From Linepithema humile (Eukaryota > Arthropoda > Insecta > Hymenoptera > Formicidae), in contig NC_090131.1 in NCBI RefSeq assembly GCF_040581485.1, positions 16,945,501 to 17,009,500 of the forward strand: a DNA stretch of 64,000 bases. Direction: 5' to 3'. The notes below the pieces were generated by a model, which saw only the letters and a program-made list of their open reading frames with translations, made no database searches and was not told the origin of the DNA. Positions 24,801 through 37,774 of this stretch are shown here, piece after piece; within the stretch, counting starts at the first letter, position 1, and each line of letters starts with the position of its first letter. Both the position numbers and the translations under genes were made by a program.

Positions 24801-27800
24801 GGAAGGAAACACGAGCTCGGGCTGAAATTTCGCGTGTTAAATATGTAATTACACCGGGTGAATCACGGAGGTAAAATCAAGGCGGACGAGAGGTGCGCGA
24901 CGCATGCGGGATGGCTGTAGAAAAAAAAAAGAAAAAAAGAAAGATAGAGAACGCGACAGAGGAACGCGGCGGAGGACGAAAGCGATAAAAGGACGGTCCT
25001 CCACCCGCCGTCGCCGACCTGCTTTTCACCCCTCGCAGTCAACTTGACGTACGCTACCGTGGCATCGGACTCAGTCACGACTTTGACGACGCCCGCAGCC
25101 TTCATTTTATTATTTAACTCGCGCAGGAAACGAGCCCGGCGGAATTAAAGCAGGTAGAAATTAATGAAAGGCTGGGCGCTGAATGGCTGCTGAATGGACA
25201 AGCGACCTTAAATCTTGTAGATGAAGTTATTTGCAGCGTGAGAAGCTGCGAGATATAGTTGGGCAAACATAAAAGCAATTAAGAATGTGTAATTTGCATA
25301 CAACGAGCAGCGTTTGCGCAGCTGCGACATGAAATATGTTTATTTGATTTATGAGAGCGCAATATGTGATGCCGGGAGAAATAACGCGTACCACGCGCGC
25401 TTAATAATAATAGCGAAGTTCGCCGTGTGCCTCGGTGTGCTTTCCAGATCGATCGACAGCAAATTAATTGCCTGCTTCTCTGTAGCTCGTGTAATAAATT
25501 CCGAGGAAATTGGAAGAGAATCCTTCTATCGTCTCCCACACTATCTCAGGGAGTACTTGAGGGCCTCTTTGAAGCCACCTCGCAATTTCTCACTGCTGCT
25601 CTCTGAGGCTGATAAGAAAAAAAACCTCCAAGTTGTTAAGGAAAGGCGGTTTCAACTCAATTACCGACTTTCTCCCTACATTCGAAGTAATCAATCTAGA
25701 GCAGAAATCGCCCCGACCGCATATATTTATTTCCTGTCGCTGCAGTTGACAATTTATGACGCAATAAAGTAATCGCACAGCCACATGGCTATTCATTATA
25801 AACTTCGCAGGCCCGGTAAATCTCAACATTCTAAAGTTCTCCTTTGCTTAATATCAGACCGTCCATATTTTCGTAAAACATATTAGCGCAATGCACGTAC
25901 TTTCTTAGCCAGCTTTAAAATTACACTCGCCGGTTCATCAATTACAACCTCTGAATATAAAATCATGCTGGGACAAGGATTTGTAAATATATCTATCGAT
26001 AAATATCGGCAAAATTTTTATTCGCGACGATAATTAAAGCGCAGTTCCCTCATTAAAATAACGCTTTAATTTATTCATAATTGTAATATCTCGAAAACTG
26101 TCTGCGTCAAAGCGTTCTTTACGCTCACCGAAGGCGTCTCGCGTTTGATCATGCCACCCTATACCGGCCGCCATTTTCGCGCGGAGCAAATCCATCATGA
26201 TCCCGGATTTCTCCCGGGCACCGGGCGTCATTAAATGATCGCACAAAGCACGGCGAAGCCTCGGCTTTAAGATCTCAAGCTGTTGCTAAGGGATTGATGG
26301 TGTTACTATGGCAACTGGTGAGGGCCTATTGTTGCACCCCGCTGGTACATCCGCGTACCCTCCCTCCCTCTCACCCCTCCACATCCCATTCCCTCGCATG
26401 GCATATTTATTTGCATGTAGTATAGGTACGCGCGCCTTGCATCGTACACACGCACGCCACGCATCTCTACGGATGTGTGCGCGCCGCAATGCCCGTCGTG
26501 CGTGCATGTCGTGCGTTTATGCATCTATGCCAGTGGTACCAAACCCCTTCGGCATACTCGGGGCAATGTCCTGAGTTTAAAGACGAGGGACCGAGTCGTT
26601 GAGTCCTGGAGAGCTTAAACTTTCCATCGCGATAACATCAGACCGACGTCACCCGATATACCTGCCCGGCCGATCGATTCTTCGCGACTTCGAGAGGATA
26701 TTGGACGCAAGAAGATCTCAATGGAGACGGTACGTACACATAGCGAAACGCGAGAGTGGATAATAATAATACTCGATCTTCCCCGATGAATATCTCTGAC
26801 TCGCGCGACTCACGGCGCAAAATGTATCTTGTATTTCGATTTCCGCAAATCTAATCCGTTGCTCTATTATACGAAAAATAAGTCGCATCAACGATCGCTG
26901 GCTCGAAACGCGGTTCTGGCATCAGACTCCATTTCGTATGTATTTGATTTTACCGTTCCCATCTTTCTTCGACAATATTATATACAATAAAACCGTTTCT
27001 TGACGTATACGAGACATTAAAGTGGGAATAAACGGCTGCCGGTCGATGTTATCAAACCCGCGGAAACGCCGGGGGCCAACGACCTCCGTTAAAATACGAG
27101 TGGCCGTGCTACTAGCCGCGCATCCCGAAGACAGCCAAAGAAAAGCCGTTTAAACTTTTCCACTAAAAGTAAATTATCCGCCGGTGTGGAGTATTACGGA
27201 AGTGGCGCGTTGAATGCGCCGCGCTGTCGGCGGACGCAAAGCTGAACTGGGTCAGAATGAGAACATTGGGTTAGCGCTTCTTTGTGGCGTCGCCGCAATC
27301 AACGCCGATTCGCGGATATTGCCGACTTTTTGCGGAACGCCGTTGTAAACCTACCGCGCCACCGGTGTCGTTAGGATAAAGTGGTCATTGGGGTGTACAA
27401 TAGTCTTCAGGAATATTACGTAAAAAGGACCCTTATCACTTACTGGGTTAATCGCAGTTTCGCGCCCGAAATGATGAAAGTTCATGCGCCGTTTCTGCAT
27501 TTTTCTTACAATTTATAATACCTATTTCTCTACTGCGTTTCTCTGCACTCTTATTTCAATAAAAGTGCTATAACAATGTTACCGAGAATAAAGATCACTT
27601 TTTAAGAACATATCTATTTGATTATATCAATATTATTTTCATCTTATTTTATAAAATATTCCATCAAATAAATAATATGTCCCCCTCGTTAATTTCCATA
27701 AAACGGAAAATTGGCGCGCGCGGTAGTTCTTTCAACGAGCTTAGATAAATGTTCTGCCTCGTATATTGAAATAACACAGAAAACATCTTTTATATTCAAA

Positions 27801-27895
27801 ACGACGATTCACAAAGCGCACATACAAACTGCAGGAAACATAAGGGATCGCGGTAGAACGCACGCATAATACACCGTTGAAAGGAGAAAGAAGCT

Positions 27896-27916
27896 CGCGC
27901 GCGCGCGCGCGCGCGG
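27896..27916. repeat. (CG)n dinucleotide tract
   Basis: Twenty-one bases of alternating C and G, a second Z-DNA-prone tract like the one at 3382-3399. Confidence 0.9.
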
Positions 27917-30900
27917 GCGACGCGCACTTTCATCCCGCGTAATTACGACCACGACGTCATCCTTCGACCGGGGAGAAACGAGCATAATACGGATGCGAGT
28001 CGCGGGGACAAGAGACACCGTCGTACCGCGCGCTCCATTCGCGCGCACATCTGGTGCGGTATTCAATGCATTTATATTAGCATTTGATATGTATCAAGCC
28101 TAACTGTAAAGACAGGAATGCAATTTGATAAGCGTATTCAAGACTGTACAGCTCCTGCATAAATTAGACAGCGGTGACAGCGCGCGTAATTCGGCGAATT
28201 GATAGATTGTCAAGCGCGCGGCTCTCGCACGCATGTTAATGAGCGATCGATCAATCGACATGGAATAAATCGCGATCTGCACTCTTCCTGTATTGCACAC
28301 TGCAAAATGTAACGATCTTCCGTAAAATTTTATTCTCAGATATACGTTTATGTGCATGAATGATGCGAGCGGTACTTCCGATGATTACCTCGAGTTATTA
28401 CCTAGATGCGCTTTTGTAACAACGCGAACGTCGCGGCATCGTCATTGGATTCTCTTTCGATTTGCGTCGCCGGTGCATTGTGCGTCCCACCGAGGATCTC
28501 GCGTATGAAGAAATATGGGAAGGGAAATTTCTTCTTCGGGATCATCATTTCCGGTCTATCTCCGCCTCGCATCCGCTTTGTCGTACTGATTATACGTCGG
28601 ATTGATTCGCGGAACGAGCGACTTCGCGCAGATGCATAACGAGGATGCGCTCATTGCGATGACAAGCGAGAGCAGCCCCACAAAGCCATCATGCGTTGTA
28701 GATAACGTGCAGCCTCTTTGATTCGAAATGTTTCCTCATTACAGCACAAATACGTTCTTCTCTGACAACGGAAAAGATTAAAAATCATCCGCGATCGATT
28801 TTTCATGACGTGTCATCGTAACTTGTCATCCATTTTATTTCGATTTTATTTTTATTAGAGTGAACATATATACTTATTATGAAAATCGATTACTTAATTG
28901 ACCCTCATTCTTTTACTCGGTAAAAAAGTCAAAAGTGTTACACGCTTGTTTTGAAAATCCAGGAATGCAATCACGGTTAAATTTAACTTTCTTTTCATCT
29001 AATTAATTCGCGCAACATTGAATCAAAATGAAGTTCAAGAAAACTCATAAGACGGAAATAATTCATAAGAAACTTTTTTTACCGTGAAAAATAAAGTTTG
29101 AAATGTTTTAAACTTCACGCGGTAATCCTCGCTTCTGGAAGTGTTTTTATTACCGGTACAACTTGCCTAACATAAAAAAGTAAAAAGACCGTCGTTAAAG
29201 TGCAAGTTGGTTAAACTTAACAACCAGTGGAACGGCAATAGCAAGCTGCTTGCTTGCAAGCATCGTATCGGTACAACCCTTAAGCGTACGCTGCAATGAA
29301 GTAATTTATAGGACAGAAAATAAAAAAAGTCTGTTCCAAAAACGAAACAAAAAGGCAAAAATGAGAAAAATTAAGACACAAGAAAAGACTGAATTTAATC
29401 ATTCTATGCTGTCAATGGAATAATTAATTCAAATAAGCAAATGTATTCTGTTTTAGAAATTTCGCATTTTTTAACTCGTCTGTAAAAAAATTTCGTTAAT
29501 TATGCCAGTAGCAACGTAGCATCTCTGAAACCATCTTCCCGTTTCGCATAATTCAAGCAAATGTTGGTTTGAATGTTAAATCGAAAGGAGAGAGAACAAT
29601 AAACGCGCGGAAAATGCATAAAAGCACGCGTGCTGTTCGCGAGCATACAGTTAGCGAGATTAAACTCGCCCGTAAACGGAGGAAAGAATTATTACGGCAA
29701 GAAAAATTCGAAATGAAAAATAGAAGTGCAACAGACGCACTACGCGGACAACCGGCGCAAAAGGGAACAAGAAAAACGATCGCTCGGACTACCACCGGGT
29801 CGTAACTTTTTCGCCAGGATTATAAAATTAACGTCGAGCATCGTCCCATTCCGCTGTGACCATCCCCCGCGCTGACCCCACCGCGCCCTGCGGGGTCCCG
29901 CGCAGGCCTCCCCGGAGGGTTGCAATAATCGTGAACGTCAAATTTAACGTTTGCGCTCGCCCAATGCAATCCATTAGATATTGCTCGTAAAGAGGCCTCG
30001 TATCTCGGCTGCACATGCAAGCGTATACACGTCCGCCGGAGCGCGAACGGCTTTTTTTTCGGGCAGCCACTTTTAAAAGCACCCGCGCTTTCCACCGACC
30101 CTCCCCCTCACCCTCTCGCCCCGTCGATTCGTTCGCCCGTCAGTCCGTGCCCTCGCCGGTGGCAATCAACGATTGCGACAGCTACGTAAAAATTTTCCCG
30201 TTTTTGAAAATCGCCCGGACAATTTTATACGCCGCTCGGCCGTGGCGGTGCGAGCAATGCGGAATCGCATTCGCGATGCAACTGAAATTTCACCGTCAGT
30301 ATTTTTCATAATGACGCTTCCGAGTGAATCGCAAGATCGACATGGGGTGGGATTTTGCCGGTGCGAGTTCGTGACGGTGACGCGACGCCAATGGGTCTTG
30401 GTGGCTTGGTTCTCGTTATTTGCGCCGTCGGAAATTCACTGCAGCGAGCCGAATCGTTGCGTTCAGCTTGACGTTTCAAATATCGCTTTTTACCGTCTCG
30501 CCCACTGACGGCAGTAGTATTTTATGTACGTGCAACTCGAATGTTTCGAGGGATACGAATTGAACGCGCGGCACGGCTCCGATACACGTTCGATCGTGAC
30601 GATTCAATCTGTGTGTTTGTTAAGCGAGTAATTTCAAAGTAAACGTTTTCCTTTTACAAAAATTAAAACTTTATACTAAAATTTAACATTGCACTTACCT
30701 GCATCTCGCACGCATGCGAATTCGTCGAAGGCTCGATCGGCGATGATTGTCACGCATTCGCCTGAAGCCACCATTATCTTCGTCAATTTCATCCTCTCGA
30801 TTCGTTCGTCCATAAAGCCCGCGCGAGTATTCGCGCCGAAAATCGCTCGAAGTCGTTACCGGGTGTAGAGACGGTACAGTCATTCGACGTATCGGGCCTC

Positions 30901-32869
30901 GATATCTTAACGATATATCAGCCTCGATATCGCGATCCATCCAGTATGCAATCAACAAGCGCAAATATAACCACGACTGCAAACCGTGGTCAAACACGGG
31001 CTCCGATAATACAAGTACTAAACATCAGGGATATCGCATTATTGCTCGTATCTGCACACGCGTAAAGGCGGGTATCGCGCGAGAAGGCAATAGAAGAGCG
31101 ATTCTATCTACTCTTACGCACTCGCGCCTAATCCCCGAGATAAATGCGCATAATCATCGTTCGTTTATACCGAAGTAATAATTCCACTCTCGCGTGACGT
31201 GTGCTGAGAAAAATATTGCTGAAAATTCCATTTTTCCTCTATTTTGACAACTTCATCTTTCTGATGAAATATTTTATCTGTGTTTTATTAGCTGCGTCAA
31301 TCACGCAATATAATGGAACCATAACATACAACACGGCGCAGCGTGATATAACGTAATATTTCAAGAAGAAAAACATATATGACGAGAAAACCCTAAAATC
31401 GTAAAACAACGTGGAGTCCTCCGCTGTTCTTCCGCACATTATCTAATCCGACCGACGCATACGTGCATTTTTACACACGAGCTATTTGCGTTTTACAAGC
31501 GACGGACACTTTTTTCTCAGCCAACAGCATTACACTTAATTCGCAATAAACCCGACAGAATCCACATTTTTAATTCCTTACCTCCGACGAGTCAGAGGAA
31601 CGTCGAATTATGCATTTTCCCCGGATAAAAGAAAATGCATCGCCTCCGGCGTGGCCGCGGCTCGCGCATACGTTTATCTCCTCGCGAACAACGTACGTTT
31701 ATTTCAGTCTGAATTCAGAAAGCGAATCTCGCGTTTCGGCACGGGAAATTCGAAACCGGAAGCCAGCAATGTTTGAATCGCTGGCTCATAATCATCGTCG
31801 GCGCGAGAATGAAACAGAGGAAACCTCAATATTCCGTTTCAAACGTTGCTAGATATCTTACAATTAGAATTTCTAGCATTTTCGCAAGGAATCTCGTAAA
31901 AACAGATATCAGTCTCGCGAAAAACGAAAAGAGAGAAAAAGCTGCTGTCCTAACATTTACAAGAAAACCAGAGAACATAATTTCAATATTGCACAGTACC
32001 TTGCATCCGCAGCTGCCGCGAGTCACATCCCATATTTCACCTGAAATTAAAAAGAATCAAAGTTAAAAAATAATAAAAAAATTTTTTTACTGAGAGAATC
32101 TCGTTTCAATTTAGATATGTATCTGCAATGTGAGGTAGCCTTTTAAGAGCGGATAAAATATCGCGCGCCATTTTAAGCCAATTATTTCGCTCTCCGTGAT
32201 CTTGGGAAAAAATGATCATCATGATGGATGCGCAAGCATAAAACACGCGACTAACTGTCGCAGCCTATAAAACGCGGCGCTTAATGTCAGTTCCATACAG
32301 CCCATCCTGCAATCTTCACGGGAAAAAAAAGGATAAATATATCGTTACTTGGAAAAGTGGCGTCCAATTAATGGCCGTAATCTCGTCATGCTCATCTCAA
32401 TAAACGTCAGCTTTTTATCATTCGTCAGCCGTGCGACGATAACAGCGCGCTCCACTTTCCGTTGACGGTTGCTCTTTTTTATTTTTATTTTTATTTTTTT
32501 GTACACAAAAGGAAAATACTTGCTCCCGTTCGATAAAAAAGAGCCGAACTGAAAACGAGACGCGAGCGCGGGACCTATCGCAAACGCGGCTTTATTCGCG
32601 TAACAGAGTAAACAAGCTCGTAGATCAAACGGTATCCACAAGAGCGTATACATTGTGCACGAGGAGAACGACAAAACGTGTGTGCGCGATATCTGATTCT
32701 CAAAAGCTTGATAGAACAGGCGAAACTACGAGGAGGAATTAAAAAAAAAAAAAAAGAATTTCCATAGTCCGAGATTAAATTTCACAAATTTACTTACGCA
32801 GATTAAATACCTTAATATCGAACGTTAAGCACACTCGAGTGAATACCGTAACCACCGCGCGGTAGCAGC

Positions 32870-32886
32870 GCGGCGGCGGCGGCGGC
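32870..32886. repeat. (CGG)n trinucleotide tract
   Basis: Five to six consecutive CGG units following GCAGCG. No coding context is recognised. Confidence 0.85.
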
Positions 32887-35800
32887 CGTGGCTTTCGCCG
32901 CGGGTCCGGCCACCAAATGATGGCGTGATAGATAGAGGTAAATGGCGAGTTGCACAACGTGGGGTCGCAGCGTGCAAAATACCGCGGACATCATGACCGC
33001 ACCGGCTGCAATATAGAGAGCTGGCCTAGACTGGATGTTATAACGCTGTTAACACCAGCGATCGCTTTCAATCCGCGTAGTTCATCATCCCATATTGGTT
33101 CCGCAGCGGCAACGACAGGGGATGAAAAGGACGCGATCAATCGACCATCGACACGCCGGGAATCATCGCGCGCGCCGCGAAATCATCAGCTCAAGCAGCA
33201 GCGGCGAGTTCTATATTCAATTTTTCTACATCGGGGATAAATGTTATTCGTATACTTAGCAAAATACGATTTTAAGAAATCAAGCCCTTTAAAAAAATTC
33301 CCTCACCTCTTGACTTTCCCTCGTATTATTGCATTATGCTATATTTGAAAAAATATTGAAAATAATTTTTAAAAAATTGTAACTGACTATAAAATTTTTT
33401 TCCTTGAAGGCAGATATCATCAAGGATATGCAACTGTTATCCACTCAAGATATCGTCGTATTGTATTGCATTGCATGCGTCATCCAGGGCGGAAACCATC
33501 GACGCTCTAACGAGATCATCAGCTCGAGCTACAATGATAGTCATCATCATCATCGTTCTGCACGTGGGCACGATCGTCTACTCAACTGCCGAGGGTCGGG
33601 CGTGGACGATGATGATTGCGCGGGGCTTGATTTATACTTTCATTCGCGTTATGCCGCAAAAGAAGATGAAAACATCAATTTTGCTTATTTCATCAGTCTC
33701 AAAGCTGCTTCTAATGAACGTCCGATAGGGTTAAGTTTCGTAAATAATAGATCGCGAAAGCGATAGTCGCAATTCGGCAGTGCGCAACGATCCACCGTTC
33801 GTTATCTCACATTGACGGCAGCGAAAGGGAGAGGGCCATACGAAGGGCGGGAGAATGAGGGAATGAGGGAGAAAAAGAGAATGGGAAAGAGTGCCGGGAG
33901 CTAATGAGCGTCCGTGAATCATCGGAGCTGCAGCGCGGGGTCATCGTATCGGGACACCGCAGCAATGATGATCATCGTCATCATCATCGTCTCTGCGGCC
34001 AACAACCACTCATTTGCTTTTCAGCGAGGGACGACGACGTAAAAGCCACGTGATTGCAGCGGCTCGATTCATCGAACTTGTCGGCAAAGCCGACATTTCG
34101 GCATCTTGTCACGGTCACTCGAATCCTAACTACGATTGTAAATATATTGATAAACACATCGATTTGGATACGCGAACTTTCACACAAATTTCAACAATCT
34201 TGTTGCAGTTAAGATTATTGATTATAGTAGCAGAATAGTAAAAATTATCACTTTTTTATTTAAAATAGCAAACGTAATTTTTGTCAGCTCCCGAACAGTG
34301 TCGTATAAGTGATGGCCAGAAAATAGAGAGAAAAGTAAAAAGGAGAGATACATCCCCTTGAAATGCACCGCTATGTTTCGCTATAATTTTGTTTACGGTG
34401 CACAAAATTGCTTTAGGCCGGGCAGTTTTCCGAAACAGCTCATGGGACGGAAATTTCAGGATGCACTAAACGAATTACTGAAATTCGAGTTAATTCGTTT
34501 ACGCGTTTAAATGCGACAGCGAGCAGGCGTGTCACGCAATTCGACGTGGGAACGTCGGGCGAATCTTTTTCGGGCATCGGCTTGCAAAAACAAGGTATAC
34601 GTCAGCGATAATGGCGTTAGGGTGAATTTTAAAAAACACAGGGGCAGAAAGGCCTACCTCAATAATACGCCATGAAAGTTTGCGAGAGTAAAAGCGGCGC
34701 GTGGACGGCCGTCGGAAAATTTTGTAAAATGCAGCGTCCACCAAACTGAAGAATTAAAGGGAAATTTGATCAAGTTTACCGTTCGTGTCATTCATTTTGT
34801 TAACTGCATTCTTTTATGATCGCTAAAACAATATAACGGTATAGTTTTATAAATAAATATTGTAAAAGATTGCGTTTAAACTCTTTCACAAAGTTTTCAA
34901 ATATATATTATTCAATATTATTCAATCAAACATACTTATTTCTGTCTACAAGTTTTTTTTTAAAATATACATCGCAAAGAATACAAATATTTGCATCCTG
35001 TAATAGATTTATCTAAATCCGCATATAGCAGAAGATAATATTATAAATCACTATACACGCAAAGTCTAGAAGGAATTAATAGAATTTCTATCCGAATGTT
35101 TCGTTTCAGCTTTTAATTTCATAAAACGAAGTCGTAAACGTCAGGCATTGCGGAATGGCTAACGCGCGATTTCAAAGCATTGACGAGCGCGTTGGAAAAT
35201 CTGGAAAATCTCGAGCCTGAAAATTCCATCGAACAAAGGGGGGTTACTAGCGATGGTGCTCAACACTGGACGGTTTATGGCCATTGTGCTTTCGCCCATG
35301 GCGTAATCAAAGCGAGAATCGAATGGTAGCCCGAGTGAGCGCAATTTCACAGGGCATGAAACACTGACTTCATTATCCGGTTGTTAATCTTACGCCATGG
35401 GCCTCCTCTCCTCTCGCTCGCTCCACCTTCCGCTGCAATGCGAAATTCAAATTCGAAGAGCCAGCCGATGTAAAAATACAGTTCGAGGCATTTACGATTT
35501 AAAACTATATATCCGCGCTATAACTATATATTATAATTTCCGCGACTTGATTGCTGAACTTCCAACAATTTCGTAAGTATATTGATCGTGCATTAATAAC
35601 ATTATTAAATTTAATTCGCAACTGCAATATAATTTATGTTTACCCAAAATGTACAATTATTTAAATAACCATAATCATAAAGCTAAAAAATTTATGATAA
35701 AAAAAATGTATTGCTTTTAAAATATTTTTTCTCCCAATGACATCTCTATATCAGAAGTGGCATAGCTGCAATATTAAACCAACGTGACTCACTATATTCT

Positions 35801-37490
35801 CTAGCTATTACTCATCTTCACGACGTCGCCTTTAGGTTGCTAACCTGCGACGCGCGGAAAGGTCGGTTTATTATTTATCAGACTATCGAATCACACGGCT
35901 GAACTATCAGTAGCCACGCCGACCCGTCGGCGACTTATCCACCTTTAAAAATGCAAGCGCCGTCGCGCAAAGTCCATTATAGATTTATTCGCGACGAGGA
36001 AGGGAGAAATAGGTCGAGCATTCAGGAAATTTTGACTGGTTCGGCATTCACCACTTCTTCTTTTTCTTCCTTCTGTTCCCCGCCGTCTATTCGTTTCTTC
36101 CTGGCTACCCAGTAAAGTTGCTGCACGCAAACGGCTGTTGAGGCGCGTTCTTTGACGAACGAAGCTACATGCGTGCGTGTGACGGCTCGTACGCGTTTCA
36201 TGCGTACCTGGGTAAGAGAGAGGGCCCGGTATGTAGGAAGTAATAAGCGGGGTGAATAGTGGCGTATTCATAATGCAACGCTGCCCGCCCTCTCTATATT
36301 ACGCGTTTCCCACCGCGCGCGCGCGCTCTACTCTACGATCTTTCGCTCCTTCCCTACCCGCGGTTCGGCATTACCCCGACCTCTCCAACCGCATCGCCAT
36401 GCATACACATCACCCTTTCTGCCGTATTGCATAAGACTGCACTTACGCGTATTCATCGCAGCAGCCGGATTGACCGGGTCAATGCGCTCGGCTGCGCGCG
36501 AATGTTGACACGCCGCTGTATTTCGATTCTGCGGCTTGTCGGTCCAACGATGGCGTTCACAACTTTGCTTTGATATTGGTCGCGAAGCAATCGATTTTCC
36601 CTATAGTTAGGGAAATTTGTTGCTATCAATATATTGACGAGAGATATAAATTATTTTATGTTGACAAATCAAGTATTTAATGTAAAGATATGCGAGTTGC
36701 AAGCTGCTTTTATCAATTAACTGGTTTATTTTGAATGACAATCGAGACAAAAAATATGTGTATATTGCAGAATTAAAATATTTTAAAAGGGAGAGATGTA
36801 AACATCAACGTATGTAATTATACATACAAAATAATAAAAAGTGGCAACGAAATATGACGAACAAAATATCATTCGGGTAGCTATTTGATCATTAATTCAA
36901 ATTTGATTATTAATTAAATTATTCATTCATAAATTGCTCTTCGTGTCCTTCTGAAATGTCAGCATCATTCAAAGTCAGAGACAGAACATGATTACAAATA
37001 ATAGAATATATAAATATTGTGTTGATGCCAATTTCACGCAGTCTCTCTAATTTCCAGTCGATACATATTTTTGATCGTGCGCAAAACTGACGGAAGCCCG
37101 TAAAAAATAGTTAGAGTCACACGAATAAATAAAGAATCGCGCTTCGCTCAGAATGAGAAAAATTTAATCACGCGACGCGTTATCGCGCGATTATAGATAT
37201 AAATCACCGAGCGGAACATACATCACTGCATGACTGGTTACCAGGCTTACGCACATTCTACATTCTCCCGAGAGCGCGGGGTGCGAATGAACGATGCTTC
37301 GAGGACAGAGAAAAAGAGGAAAAAGAGGTGGGACGCATTCAACGGAGGAAGAGAGGCTCGCCCGCGGTGCGAATAAACGACGTTTCGCGAGTGCACATAA
37401 CGGAAGAAGGGCAGGAGGACTGTTCGAGTGGGAAAGAAGGATAGACTAATGCGTATGTTGACTCTTCTCGCTTGCCTCTCTCCATCTCAC

Positions 37491-37506
37491 TCTCTCTCTC
37501 TCTCTC
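37491..37506. repeat. (TC)n microsatellite
   Basis: A TC tract that continues into CCTCCCTCC, part of a pyrimidine-rich block. Confidence 0.85.
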
Positions 37507-37740
37507 CCTCCCTCCGCACTTTCATATTTCCATCCGGTCGTTCGCCATCGCCTACCCCTTTTCCGTCGCAAGGAGTCTTGTGTAGAATCCTCTTCTGTAA
37601 CGCGCGTACAGAGTCCGCGCGGTTCAGAGTCCGCGTAAGGACCCCCATATGTGTTTCACCAGGTCAGGTCAACGTCCTGCGTAGCCCGTAGGGAGCGAAG
37701 GTGGAGGATTGCGCGGGGGAAAAAAAAGGGGCAAATGGCG

Positions 37741-37774
37741 AGAGAGGGAGAGAGAAAGAGAGAGAGAGAGAGAG
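37741..37774. repeat. (GA)n microsatellite
   Basis: An imperfect GA repeat with single GGG and AAA interruptions. Together with the TC tract 240 bp to its left it forms an inverted polypurine/polypyrimidine pair. Confidence 0.85.

Noticed and set aside
29569..29805. Lys/Arg-rich 78-codon frame
   Set aside because: It has basic-biased composition without a motif, and no splice or promoter context.
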